This document shows positions 1-8,290 of a stretch of 15,075 nt of DNA, piece after piece. Position numbers and translations under genes: made by a program. A model generated the notes under the pieces. It did no database searches and was not told where the DNA came from. It saw only the letters and a program-made list of their open reading frames with translations. The first letter of the stretch is position 1; every line of letters begins with the position of its first letter. The DNA comes from CBCXVS01 sp965178525 (GTDB taxonomy: Bacteria > Tectomicrobia > Entotheonellia > Entotheonellales > Entotheonellaceae), in contig CBCXVS010000198.1 of assembly GCA_965178525.1 (NCBI GenBank), forward strand, positions 1 to 15,075, written 5' to 3'.

Positions 1-424
1 TAAATGGACTTTTGAATTGGGCTGACCTGTTGATCTACTTAACCCTCCGCCTATTCTGCCAGGGGAACTTCGGTCTAGCGTCCGGGGCTACCGGGAAAAC
101 CAATTGGTGCGGGACAATGCGCTGATTGTCTCGCTAGAAACCCGTTGGCCGCTGCTACGCGATCAACTCTGGGCCGATTTTGTGCACATCGCGCCGTTTG
201 TAGATTATGGCAGAGGGTGGAACGTGGATCTTCCAACCCCAGACCCCACCACACTGGTAAGCATCGGCGTGGGGCTGCGGTGGGCCGTCATGCTGACCTC
301 GCCTTTGCCCCTTCGGGTCCAGCTCGAGGTTTACTGGGGTTACGCCTTGAAGGATGTTGACACCGCGGGCGGGGATCTTCAAGACCAAGGTCTACACTTA
401 CAGTTTGTCCTGACCGGATTTTAA
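1..424 (+). pseudogene. 3' end of a TpsB outer-membrane transporter (ShlB/FhaC/HecB family), frameshifted
   Basis: TpsB proteins are Omp85-superfamily 16-strand barrels that export a large TpsA exoprotein across the outer membrane. From about position 26 to 424 one frame reads the C-terminal barrel. It contains the hallmark SVRGYREN motif (loop 6 VRGY/F, near 83-103), then LETRWPLL, APFVDYGRGWN, VGLRWA and a terminal LHLQFVLTGF ending in Phe, as outer-membrane barrels do. Upstream that frame has a stop (TGA 23-25), but the third frame from position 3 to about 80 reads ADLLIYL...GNFGLA, which fits the strand preceding VRGY. The two frames meet near 76-84, where the usual short GGADS-like linker is missing, suggesting a small frameshifting deletion. 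The rest of the gene lies outside the window. Family assignment is confident; that the gene is broken rests on my reading of the two frames. No TpsA partner is visible downstream. Confidence 0.8.
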
Positions 425-497
425 GTGCCGAAACAAAACGAAATTTATATGTTTCCCCTGGAGAAATGTATCAAGGTGATGTTGTCCAGGTACCTGA
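422..497 (+). repeat. Dispersed ~75 bp repeat, copy A
   Basis: Starting at the TpsB stop codon, this stretch resembles 8205-8278. The first 45 bases after the leading T align without gaps with about 35 identities (AAGTGCC, then AAATT-ATAT, then TTTCC-CTGGA). The similarity weakens but resumes at GTCCAGG and CTGA. The remaining 53 bases before the transposase remnant show nothing recognisable. It could be an end of an old mobile element or a shared noncoding element; the sequence alone does not decide. Confidence 0.55.
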
Positions 498-550
498 GTT
501 TTCCGTTCAATGCTCTGAGCTAAGAACGACGCGGGTTTCCTCCTGATGCC

Positions 551-1812
551 TCATGAAAGCCCATACAATTCAAGGGGTTCGCAGTCCACGCTGGACCCAT
601 CAGGCTTTAAGTTGAATATCATCTCGTCCATTGAGACGCGCCCTTTGTATAAAACTCGGCTCGTGTCATGCAAGATGAAACTCGCGATCAAGCGCAACAC
701 CAAGTGCCCATAATACGCGTTTTCATGGCGAACCTGGCACGCATCGGTGGCCAAAAGCGACTTGAGGGTGCGAAAGACCTGTTCAATCAAAGTACGGCGC
801 GACCACAGCCGGAGTCAATGCGTCGAAGGAATCCGCCGTTCAAGCGTCATCAAGTAGAACCGGTCCTCACCCGGTTTGTCGACCGCCATTAGGGTCACCT
901 CACCCTAGGTGGCGCTACAAGCCTGCAAGCGAGCATAACGGCAGCCCGCTGCATCCAGACTCTGACGCCAAGGCAACGAACCGTCTCGGAGTAAATCGTT
1001 TCCCTTGATCTTACGGCCATCCGGTAGCGTGAAGGCATAAGACGACTGACCTTGGACGAGCAGAACGCCCGGATGTGGATCGCGAACATGGCGCATCCGC
1101 TTGGAATCGCTCAACCAACTATCGGCCACCGCCAGCGGCCTCGGCAAGCGCAGCCCCCGTCGGGCCAAGACTTGCAGGCTCTCATCCCGCATCCCCTGAG
1201 TCCACTTGAGTTGGGTCTGACCACGAGCCCCAGGTCCTTGGGGATCAGGCCGTCTGCGGGCAAAATCGACGGGTACGATCAGGTTGCCATCGCCAATGAC
1301 GACGAGGAGCAGGACCCCCTCAATGCCACTGACCACCCGTTTATGCTGGCCCCTAGACCAGCGGCCACCCAGTCAACGTCTTGGCCGTATGTGCGAAAGA
1401 CCGAGTCATCCCCTACCCAGCTCCATGGCCAGGGGCTTTGGGTGGCGGCACGCCTGGACTCGGCGTGGCGCCATAGAGGGACGAGGATATCGTGGCCGAG
1501 CTGGCGCAGGCGCTTGAGCCCGGAGCGTTTGGGTAGAGCACCCAGAAGACGAGAGGGCAGATTCTTATCCCATCCGCGCACTCCGGTGAGTTCATAAGCG
1601 CTCGTGCAGCCAAAGAGAGTGGGACACATGAGGCCAAAGACTTTGCTCAGAAGCTTCTTTTGGGCTTTCAAGCGCCCTTCGATCTCGACCACGAGATGGT
1701 CGGGCAAACCCAAATCGTGCAGGGCTTGATGCAGGGCGTCGAGATGGCGCTGGGCATCTTGGTGCTGGCGTAAGTGACGGGTTTGGGCATGGAGACGTTG
1801 GCGACATTTCAC
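551..1812 (-). pseudogene. Decayed IS4-type DDE transposase
   Basis: Read on the minus strand, an opening frame runs from about 1812 to near 1360, and a second frame continues from there to 551. The elements of an IS4-like DDE transposase appear in order: GDDSVFRTYG (first Asp, around 1405-1415), a beta-strand-rich insert with GVLLLVVIGDGN, VADSWLSDS (second Asp), and W-x2-R-x3-E-x6-K (LWSRRTLIEQVFRTLK). The last matches the IS4 Y-(2)-R-(3)-E-(6)-K signature with Trp for Tyr; its Glu is at 782-784. The gene is broken by a frameshift near 1355-1365 and by two in-frame stops, a TAG near 900 and a TGA near 820. The frame remains open upstream of the GTG at 1812 to about 1890, so the true start may lie further out. 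Terminal inverted repeats could not be recognised, so element ends are undefined. Confidence 0.8.
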
Positions 1813-2025
1813 TTTGGCTTGTTTTTTAGCGTATCTTTTGGGTAAGGCCAGGGTGGGGTCCTCCGTATCGGGTGATTGTGATACGAAGATCGACCCACTC
1901 CATGGCCCATATGAGAATCGAAGGGCAGCAGGCTTATAGCGCCAACGTAGGGCCCTCTAAACAGTTGAATCCGAAGCGCTTTCATGAGGTCTTAGCCGTT
2001 AACCCGCATTATTTCTGGGCGGTAA
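1813..2025. other. Interval without a recognisable gene
   Basis: This stretch lies between the transposase remnant and the TPR-protein fragment. It probably holds the 5' end of the transposase gene (minus strand, to about 1890) and the lost flank of the mobile element. A 66-residue plus-strand frame (1872-2072) crosses it, but it lacks a ribosome binding site and matches no family I know. No hairpin, promoter or inverted repeat stands out. Confidence 0.4.
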
Positions 2026-2340
2026 GAGAAAACGGAAAACTCAGGATATACCGGCCAAACGATTGCAAATAAATTCATTGACCAAATCAATCTGATCAGG
2101 ACAAAGGCATCCACAACCAAGCAGGGTCGGGATTTTACGGCCTCGTGGATGGACACAAAGCCAGAAATGCATGTTCCTGCGGGTAGTGCAGTCCTACAGT
2201 CTATCTTACAAAATATCAAAACGTATTTTGGAGGCGATACGATGTTTATCATTGGCGAAGTGACACAGCGCGACAAGAAGTTGTATGTCACGACTCACTG
2301 TACAGAACAAAAAATTCGTCAGATGTCCCAACCCCTTTAA
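2026..2340 (+). pseudogene. N-terminal-side fragment of a TPR protein (unnamed domain)
   Basis: The frame is open from 2026 (after a TAA at 2023-2025) to a TAA at 2338-2340. It reads GQTIANKFIDQINLIRTKAS, then TASWMDTKPEMHVP, LQSILQNIKTYFGGD and IIGEVTQRDKKLYVTTH. I recall this pattern as the domain ahead of the TPR array in a family of membrane-anchored TPR proteins, but I cannot name a Pfam entry. An internal ATG at 2149 would give only 63 residues and has no Shine-Dalgarno sequence. The frame begins mid-domain, so the N-terminal membrane anchor is missing, perhaps lost with the mobile-element event just upstream. After 2340 the same frame hits two more stops before the TPR part resumes at 2407. 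The best reading is a gene fragment; a short functional protein is less likely. Confidence 0.45.
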
Positions 2341-2406
2341 ATTCAAAGTGTTGGGCAAAATCGCTAGGATTTCATAAATCCAATAAAATCAATCACTTAA
2401 GATTTT

Positions 2407-2811
2407 TTGTCCTGTACAGTGATGCAGGCTTACAACTACTTGAGTCTGGCCTACAACAACTGGGGCCAGCTCTTAGCAGACCAAGGCAAGCACAAGAAAG
2501 CGATAACAAAATATCAGGAGGCGGCGGACTTGGCTCCCCAAGATGTGTTGGTCTATTTTAATTGGGGCAATGCCTTGGTAAGTGAAAAGAACTACGTCGA
2601 AGCAGTGACCAAATACGAGAAGATTATCGAGTTAGATCCAAACGATGTTCGTTCCCATTTCAGTTTGGGATACGCTTTGTCTCACAAGAAAGAGCCATAT
2701 CATGAAAGAGCAATCACTGCGTATAAGAAATGCATTGATCTTGATCCTGAGAATGAATATTTAGATTTGGCTAAAAATGCAATCAAAGAATTGCAAAAAG
2801 ACCGCAAATGA
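2407..2811 (+). pseudogene. TPR repeat fragment (three tetratricopeptide repeats)
   Basis: Three consecutive TPR units are clear: AYNNWGQLLADQGKHKKAI... (about 2449-2550), VYFNWGNALVSEKNYVEAV... and SHFSLGYALSHKKEPYHERAI..., each ending in the usual DP/AP turn (LAPQD, LDPND, LDPEN). TPRs form helical hairpins for protein-protein contact. The frame is the same as that of 2026-2340, separated by 66 bases with stops, so these are probably two parts of one former gene. Possible starts are TTG 2407 or ATG 2422; neither has a convincing ribosome binding site. The 134 residues are short for the family. The gene ends 35 bases before the CHAT gene on the same strand. It could instead be a small stand-alone TPR protein. 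Confidence 0.6.
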
Positions 2812-2846
2812 CTTAGATTGTCACGGGAACAACACGGTATGAACGG

Positions 2847-5227
2847 ATGGCCAGAGCCGTGAAAGAAGGGATGACAAGCCTGATGAGCTGCCAGTGCGGG
2901 CTCTGGAGAAGGTCGAAACCCATGATCGTATGCTCCGGAATGTTCCTCTGTCTCATCGTGCTCACGCTGACTTCCCCGCCTGTGCTCGCGGCCCCTTCTG
3001 CGGTCTCACTAGACGCCCGAGCCGAGCGGTACATGACCGAGGGCTTACGATTCTTCCAGCACGGAGACTTCGAAAAGGCGGTGCGCAGTTGGCGGCAGGC
3101 GGCGCGCCTCTACGATCACGAGACACAGCCCAGGGCGCACAGTGACGTACTCGTCCACCTGTCGCGGGCGTATCAAGCCCTGGGCCAGCACCAGCGGACG
3201 TTGCAGAGCCTCTCCACAGCAGTGGCATTGGCCGAGCAAGCGGGGGATCGGACGCACTTCGCCGCCGTCCTGGGGAGCCTCGGCAATGCCTTCCTGCTGA
3301 TCGGCTCGGCAGAGGCCGCCGCGCCCTTTCTGCGCCAAGGCCGGCAGCTGGCGCAAGAGATGCACGACACCGGTCTGGAGGCGATCATCCTCAACAATCT
3401 CGGGAATCTCTTTGCCTTCCAGGACAAGTACCCGGACGCCATACGCGCCTATAACAAGAGTTGGGCGCTTGCCAAGCAAACGGGGAACCCTGCCTTGGCG
3501 GCCCGCGCCCTCACCAATGCCGCACGGGCAGCGATCCAACAGGGCCAGCAGGAGGCGGCGAAAGAACGCCTCGACATGGCGGCAAAGCAGCTACGGCACG
3601 TCGAGCCTTCCCATGACAAGACCTACAGTTTGATCAGTCTCGGCCGGGCCGCTAACGACTTGTGCCGGCATCTGCCTGAGGCCCATGACCGCCTGATACT
3701 GAAGGCCGCGGCAGCCTTCAAGGAAGCTGCCGGCGATGCCAAGCGCCTCGGCGATAGACGTGCTGAGTCGTACGCTTGGGGATATCTCGGCGCTCTCTAC
3801 GAACAGGCCGGGCGCTATCAGGAAGCCCTGGAACTGACGCGCCAGGCGGTTTTTGCCGCGCAACAACGGCACATCCCCGAATCGCTCTACCGCTGGCAAT
3901 GGCAAACGGGACGTCTATTCAAGGCGCTGGGGCGCCTCGATGAGGCCATTCAGGCCTACAAACGTGCGGTGCATACCGTGCAGTCTTTACGAGAAGAGGC
4001 CGCGCATGGGAGTGGCCAGAGCCGTTTCGCCGGCCGTGGGACGGTGGAGCCGGTTTACTTTGAACTGGTAGATTTACTGTTGCAGCGGGCGGCGTTATCG
4101 ACATCGGATCTCATTGAAGCGCGCAATATGGTCGAATTACTCAAAGCCGTCGAGTTACAGGACTATTTCCAAGATGAGTGTGTCGATGCCGCCCGTAGCG
4201 AACACATCAACCTGGATATCGTATCCAAACAGGCGAGGGCTGCGGTCATCTATCCGATTCTCCTGCCCGATCGCACCGAACTTCTCGTTGACTTACCCAC
4301 CGGCTTGAAGCGTGTGACCGTGCCGGTTGACACGAACAGGCTCAAGCACGAGGTCCTGGAATTTCGCCGCAAACTGGTGAAACAGGCCACGCACGAATAT
4401 GGGCCACATGCCCAAAACCTTTACAACTGGTTGATTCGTCTCTTAGAAGCCGACTTGGCATCCGTCTCTGCAGACATCGATACCTTGGTCTTCGTGCCGG
4501 ACGGCTCTCTGCGGACGATTCCCATGGCCGCTCTACACGATGGCGAGCAGTTCTTGATCAGCAAATACGCCCTGGCGATCACCCCTGGGCTGACCCTGAC
4601 GCAACCGCGTCCCCTGCCCCGAGACGATGTCAAGCTCCTGGCCCTGGGCTTATCGTCGGATGTGTAAAATTTCCCGTCTTTGCCACATGTCTCCAAAGAG
4701 ATTGCATCCATCATGGCGCTCTATGATGACAGCAAGACACTCCTGGATAAGCAATTTCGCCTCCCCAGTGTGACAAAGGAGTTGGAAACGCAGCCTTTCA
4801 CCATCGTGCATATCGCGTCACACGCGCAATTTCGGGCAAATGTCGAGGAATCGTTTTTGCTCACGTACGATGACAAGTTGACCCTGAATGAGTTGCAGCG
4901 GATCATCGGACGCTTTCGCTTCCGCGACGAGCCGCTCGAACTCCTGACGCTGAGCGCTTGCCAGACGGCCGCGGGTGATGACCGGGCGGCTCTGGGTCTG
5001 GGGGGGTTGCCATTAAGGCCGGGGCCCGCAGCGCGCTCGCCACGCTATGGAATATTAACGATGAGGCGTCGGCAGAACTGGTCATCGAATTCTATTAGCA
5101 ACTCAAAAAAGAGGCGACCTCTCGTGCCACGGCTTTGCAGCAGGCACAATTGCGGCTGCTCAAGGACCTGAGATATGACCACCCGTTCTACTGGGTGCCG
5201 TTTTTGCTCATTAATAACTGGCAATGA
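2847..5227 (+). pseudogene. Exported TPR-CHAT protease-like protein, interrupted by two stops and a frameshift
   Basis: CHAT domains are caspase-like cysteine peptidases with a His-Cys dyad. The start region carries RRSK followed by a hydrophobic stretch and VLAAPS, a signal peptide (residues ~20-50; ATG 2847, with 2883 or 2922 as alternatives). TPR-like repeats follow over residues ~58-390 (FFQHGDFEKAV, LGNLFAFQDKYPDAI, LGALYEQAGRYQEAL, ALGRLDEAIQAY). The CHAT domain then starts near residue 425 (EARNMVELLKAVELQDYF). Catalytic His is in VHIASHAQF (codon 4821-4823) and Cys in LSACQTA (codon 4959-4961). TAA at 4665-4667 interrupts GLSSDV/NFPSLPHV in frame. One base is missing in the G run 5000-5006, after which the next frame continues with VAIKAGARSALATLWNINDEASAELV. 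TAG at 5096-5098 interrupts EFY/QLKKEA. The end, FYWVPFLLINNWQ and TGA 5225-5227, is a normal CHAT C-terminus. Without readthrough only the TPR half would be made. Confidence 0.85.
5000..5006 (+). other. G7 homopolymer at the CHAT frame break
   Basis: Seven Gs end the upstream frame. An eighth G would join GLGG directly to VAIKAGARSALATLW in one frame. This is the exact place where the CHAT reading frame shifts by one. It may be a mutation, a sequencing or assembly error in a homopolymer, or a slippage site. Confidence 0.75.
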
Positions 5228-5243
5228 ACTGACCGTAGACACC

Positions 5244-7190
5244 ATGCACGCCGTACGTCAACTCATGCACTCACCGCTCGCTGTCAGCGTCTTGCTCTGT
5301 GGGCTGGTGTGGCTCGGTATCATCGGGCTGCGTAGCGCGGGGGCTCTCGTCTCCCTGGAGCTTGAGGCCTACGACGGGCTCCTCAGAACACGCCTGGGCG
5401 TGCCGGTGCCCGACGCTCGCATTGTGCTCATTACCATTGCGGATCGTGATATCGACAAGCTGGGGCAATGGCCCATGTCGGATCAGACGTTGGCACAAGT
5501 GCTGGCGATGCTGTCACAAGAACAGCCGCAGGCCATCGGTCTGGATCTGTACCGGGATGTCCCCGTTCCCCCGGGACGTGAGGCATTTGAAGCCGTCTTG
5601 ACCGACAATCCGCACATTGTCGCCATCATGAATTTCGGTGCGGACGGAGCGGACGGAATCCCGCCGCCGTCCGTACTTAGCGATACGGAACAGGTCGGCT
5701 TCAACGATGTCGTGATTGACCGCGACGGCCTCGTCCGCCGCGGTCTGCTCTTTCTCGACGATGGCGAGAATGTCTTTTACGCTTTCGCCCTACGCCTGGC
5801 GCTCCTGTATTTGCAGCAGGAGGGTATGGCGCCCGAAGCGGACCCGGCAAACCCCAGCAATATCCGACTGGGGAAATCGACCATACGCCCATTCAAACCA
5901 TACGACGGCGGCTATGTGGCGGCCGATGCTCAAGGCTATCAATTTTTGCTCGATTTTCTAGGCGCCCCGCAACCCTTCCCGTCCTTTTCTCTCACCTCCC
6001 TACTGGCTGGAGAGGTCCCTCCAGAGGCCATCAGGAATAAAATTATTCTCCTGGGAGTCACGGTGACGGAAGGCGTCAAAGATTTCTTTTTTACCCCCTA
6101 TAGGCATGGCCCCCATGCGGATCAACGTATGGCGGGGATCACCCTACATGCCCATGCCGTCAGCCAATTGCTCCGCGCTGCACTTACAGGAAACGGCGCC
6201 ATTGTCAGCTTGAGCCACTGGCAAGAAGCGTTATAGATGTTGCTATGGGGCCTCACGGGGGGCCTAGTCGGCTTTTGCACGCGCTCGCTCTGGCGTTTTG
6301 TACTGTATAGCATTTGTGGCTTGCTTCTCCTCGGGCTTCTCGTGTATAGCGCCTTTCTACTGGGTTGGTGGCTCCCTGTTGTTCCTTCGGCTCTCATTTG
6401 GCTCTTAGCTGCAACACTGGTCACGGTCTATGTGTCAAACCAACAGGGGGCACAGCACGCGCTTTTGACGCAACTAGTCTCGTGGTACGTCTCTCCCGAA
6501 GTGGGGGAGATGGTTTGGCGGCGTCGGGAGCACGTTCTACAGCATGGCCGGTTCTATCCGCAGAGGTCGGTTGCCAGTGTACTGGTAGCGGAGATGGTCG
6601 GCGTGGCCCCGGAAGCGGAAAAAGTTTCGCCCCAGGCCGTCCTGGAGTGGATGAATGAATACATTGCCGTCATCGTGCAGCAGATTGTTGAGCACGGCGG
6701 GGTGGTCAATATGTCGATCGGCGACTCGGTGTTAACCATTTTTGGCGCCCCTCTCGTGCGCCGTTCTGCGGCGGAGATGCCTCAGGATGCCGTACGCGCG
6801 GTGCAATGCGCCCTCGCCATGAAGCGGGCGCTCAAACCGCACAATCAACACCGGCGAGAACACGGCTTACCAACCACCGGGTTATGCGTCGGGATTTGTA
6901 CGGGGACTTTGGTTGCCGGAAGCCTGGAAAGTTTCCAACGTCCGGCGTATACCGTGATGGGAGATATCGTCCATAGGGCACGACAGCTTGCACATTTAAC
7001 CTCTCCGGCTCTGACGTCTGATCCGGACAACGATCGGGATCATATCCTGGTCGATGAGTCCACCGCACGGCATCTAGATCACCAATTCCACCTGCAACGC
7101 GTTGAAGAGGTGAGGCTCAAAGGTCAGGCCAGCAACGTCACGATCTACGTTGTGGGCTCAGAAGACCAAAGCTCAGAGCAGCAACCATAA
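5244..7190 (+). pseudogene. CHASE2 sensor - degenerate class III nucleotide cyclase, split by TAG at 6234
   Basis: The first part (5244-6236, ATG 5244, 17 bases after the CHAT stop) has one membrane segment (LAVSVLLCGLVWLGIIGL) and then an extracytoplasmic CHASE2 sensor domain (ARIVLITIADRDIDKLGQWP, QAIGLDLYRD, GFNDVVIDRDGLVRRG, NKIILLGVT, THLHAHAV-like end). TAG 6234-6236 is immediately followed in frame by ATG 6237. The second part holds three membrane segments (about 6237-6440) and a C-terminal cyclase homology domain (6567-7150). In that domain the first metal Asp is Glu (AEM, 6591-6593), the purine-contact Lys is Met (6711-6713), the second metal Asp is kept (IGDSVL, 6723-6725), and the transition-state Asn and Arg are His (6972-6974) and Gln (6984-6986). 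Cyclase activity is therefore unlikely. The two frames could be one mutated gene or two coupled genes. Confidence 0.8.
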
Positions 7191-7360
7191 CGGTCGAGAT
7201 CATCGGGTGCTGTGATGCGGGTCACCGGGTTGGCGTCATTCTGGTCACAGCATACTCGGTTGACCACTGGGTAAAGTCAGCAAGGGTTCGGTATCAACGC
7301 CCCATGTGGCCCACATTTCCTGGGAGAGGCGTCAGGGGAGCTTCAGGAGAAACGAACAGC

Positions 7361-8137
7361 ATGAAAGCCATCAACAGGGCCTGGCGGATTGTCGTGGTAG
7401 GACTCGGTGTCGCGGCCTTGTCATCCCCAATGACATGGGACGGCCCCTCGAACACGTTCATGACACCCCGTGTCGAAGCGCAAACCAAACTGCCGTTGTT
7501 CAAACCTCCGCTGCGGGGCGCGCCCGCAAGACGCATGGGCGCTGGCACCCGCAGTGATGGAGATACCACACACGCTCTGTTTGCCCTCGTACCCAAACGT
7601 GTTGAAGGCCTGACCCTGCAAAACCAGCCGTCTTTATATTGGTATCTATCAAGAGATACCATGACGCACCCGGTGGAAGTGACGCTGACCCAAGGGAAGG
7701 GGATCACATCCGCTATTGTCACAGAATTCCAACTCGATCCGCCCTTGCAAGCCGGCATACATCGCATTCGGCTCGATCAGCGCAACGTCAGCCTTGAACC
7801 CGGCAAGCGCTATCAGTGGACCGTGGCCCTGATCCGTGATCCCAACGACCGCTCACAGGATGTCGTGTCCGGCGGCATCATTAAACGTGTCGAACCCGGC
7901 GACCTCGAAGCGGCCGAGCGCGAACAGCTCAAACGCCTGTCACGGCAACAGGACCAGAAGGAGAAGCTTCATATTTACCTGAGCGCAGGCATCTGGTACG
8001 ACGGCGTGTCCGTCCTCTCCGATCTCATTGACGCCTCCCCACAGGATACCCATCTGCGGGAACTGCGCGCCTCGCTCTGTGAACAGAAGGAGATCAACTT
8101 GATGACGGTTGCGTCCTATGACAGACAGCATCAATGA
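7361..8137 (+). CDS. DUF928 family exported protein
   Basis: The 258-residue product starts at ATG 7361, chosen because AGGAGA lies 10 bases upstream and because it puts a signal peptide at the N-terminus (KAINRAWRIVVVGLGVAALSS, probable cleavage after VEA near residue 40). An in-frame ATG at 7304 has neither. The mature protein shows the DUF928 pattern: PPLRGAPARRMGAGTR near the start, LFALVPKRVEGLTL, PSLYWYLSRD, then LEPGKRYQWTVALIRDPNDRSQDVVSGGIIKRVEP, and a C-terminal GIWYDGVSVLSDLIDASPQD. The function of DUF928 is unknown. I know it as a regular neighbour of CHAT, CHASE2 and two-partner-secretion genes, which is how it lies here. It is 170 bases after the cyclase gene on the same strand and, unlike its neighbours, shows no internal stop or frameshift. 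Periplasmic location is inferred from the signal peptide. Confidence 0.85.
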   Translation: MKAINRAWRIVVVGLGVAALSSPMTWDGPSNTFMTPRVEAQTKLPLFKPPLRGAPARRMGAGTRSDGDTTHALFALVPKRVEGLTLQNQPSLYWYLSRDTMTHPVEVTLTQGKGITSAIVTEFQLDPPLQAGIHRIRLDQRNVSLEPGKRYQWTVALIRDPNDRSQDVVSGGIIKRVEPGDLEAAEREQLKRLSRQQDQKEKLHIYLSAGIWYDGVSVLSDLIDASPQDTHLRELRASLCEQKEINLMTVASYDRQHQ

Positions 8138-8204
8138 AAGCGCCCGGCGTTCGTGCTGCTGCGCCATGTACCGTCATATGCCCTGGGGGACATTCGGATG
8201 CCCA

Positions 8205-8278
8205 TAAGTGCCCGAACCGAACTAAATTCATATTTTTCCTCTGGAAAAACGACGTAGCTCATGAGGTCCAGGAACTGA
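8205..8278 (+). repeat. Dispersed ~75 bp repeat, copy B
   Basis: This resembles 422-497 in the same orientation (AAGTGCCCGAAC, AAATTCATAT, TTTTTCCTCTGGAAAAA, GTCCAGG-ACTGA). It sits between the convergent DUF928 and thiY genes, 67 bases after the DUF928 stop. Together with copy A it brackets the segment that contains the transposase remnant and the TPR, CHAT, CHASE2-cyclase and DUF928 genes. Confidence 0.55.
8233..8249. terminator. Candidate hairpin between convergent genes
   Basis: TTTTTCC-TCT-GGAAAAA can form a 7-base-pair stem with a 3-base loop. Its position between the convergent DUF928 and thiY genes would suit a two-way terminator. The stem is mostly A/T and no separate T run follows on either strand, so the call is weak. 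Confidence 0.3.
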
Positions 8279-8290
8279 CATCATCTCGGT

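Noticed and set aside
1052..1597. 181-codon plus-strand frame across the transposase remnant
   Set aside because: The opposite strand carries clear DDE transposase motifs over the same bases; the plus-strand protein resembles nothing.
1872..2072. 66-codon plus-strand frame before the TPR fragment
   Set aside because: No ribosome binding site and no recognisable motif; it lies in the flank of a decayed mobile element. It could be a gene remnant but I cannot support it.
3045..3539. 164-codon minus-strand frame inside the CHAT gene
   Set aside because: Shadow of the TPR-coding strand, which has clear repeats and a signal peptide.
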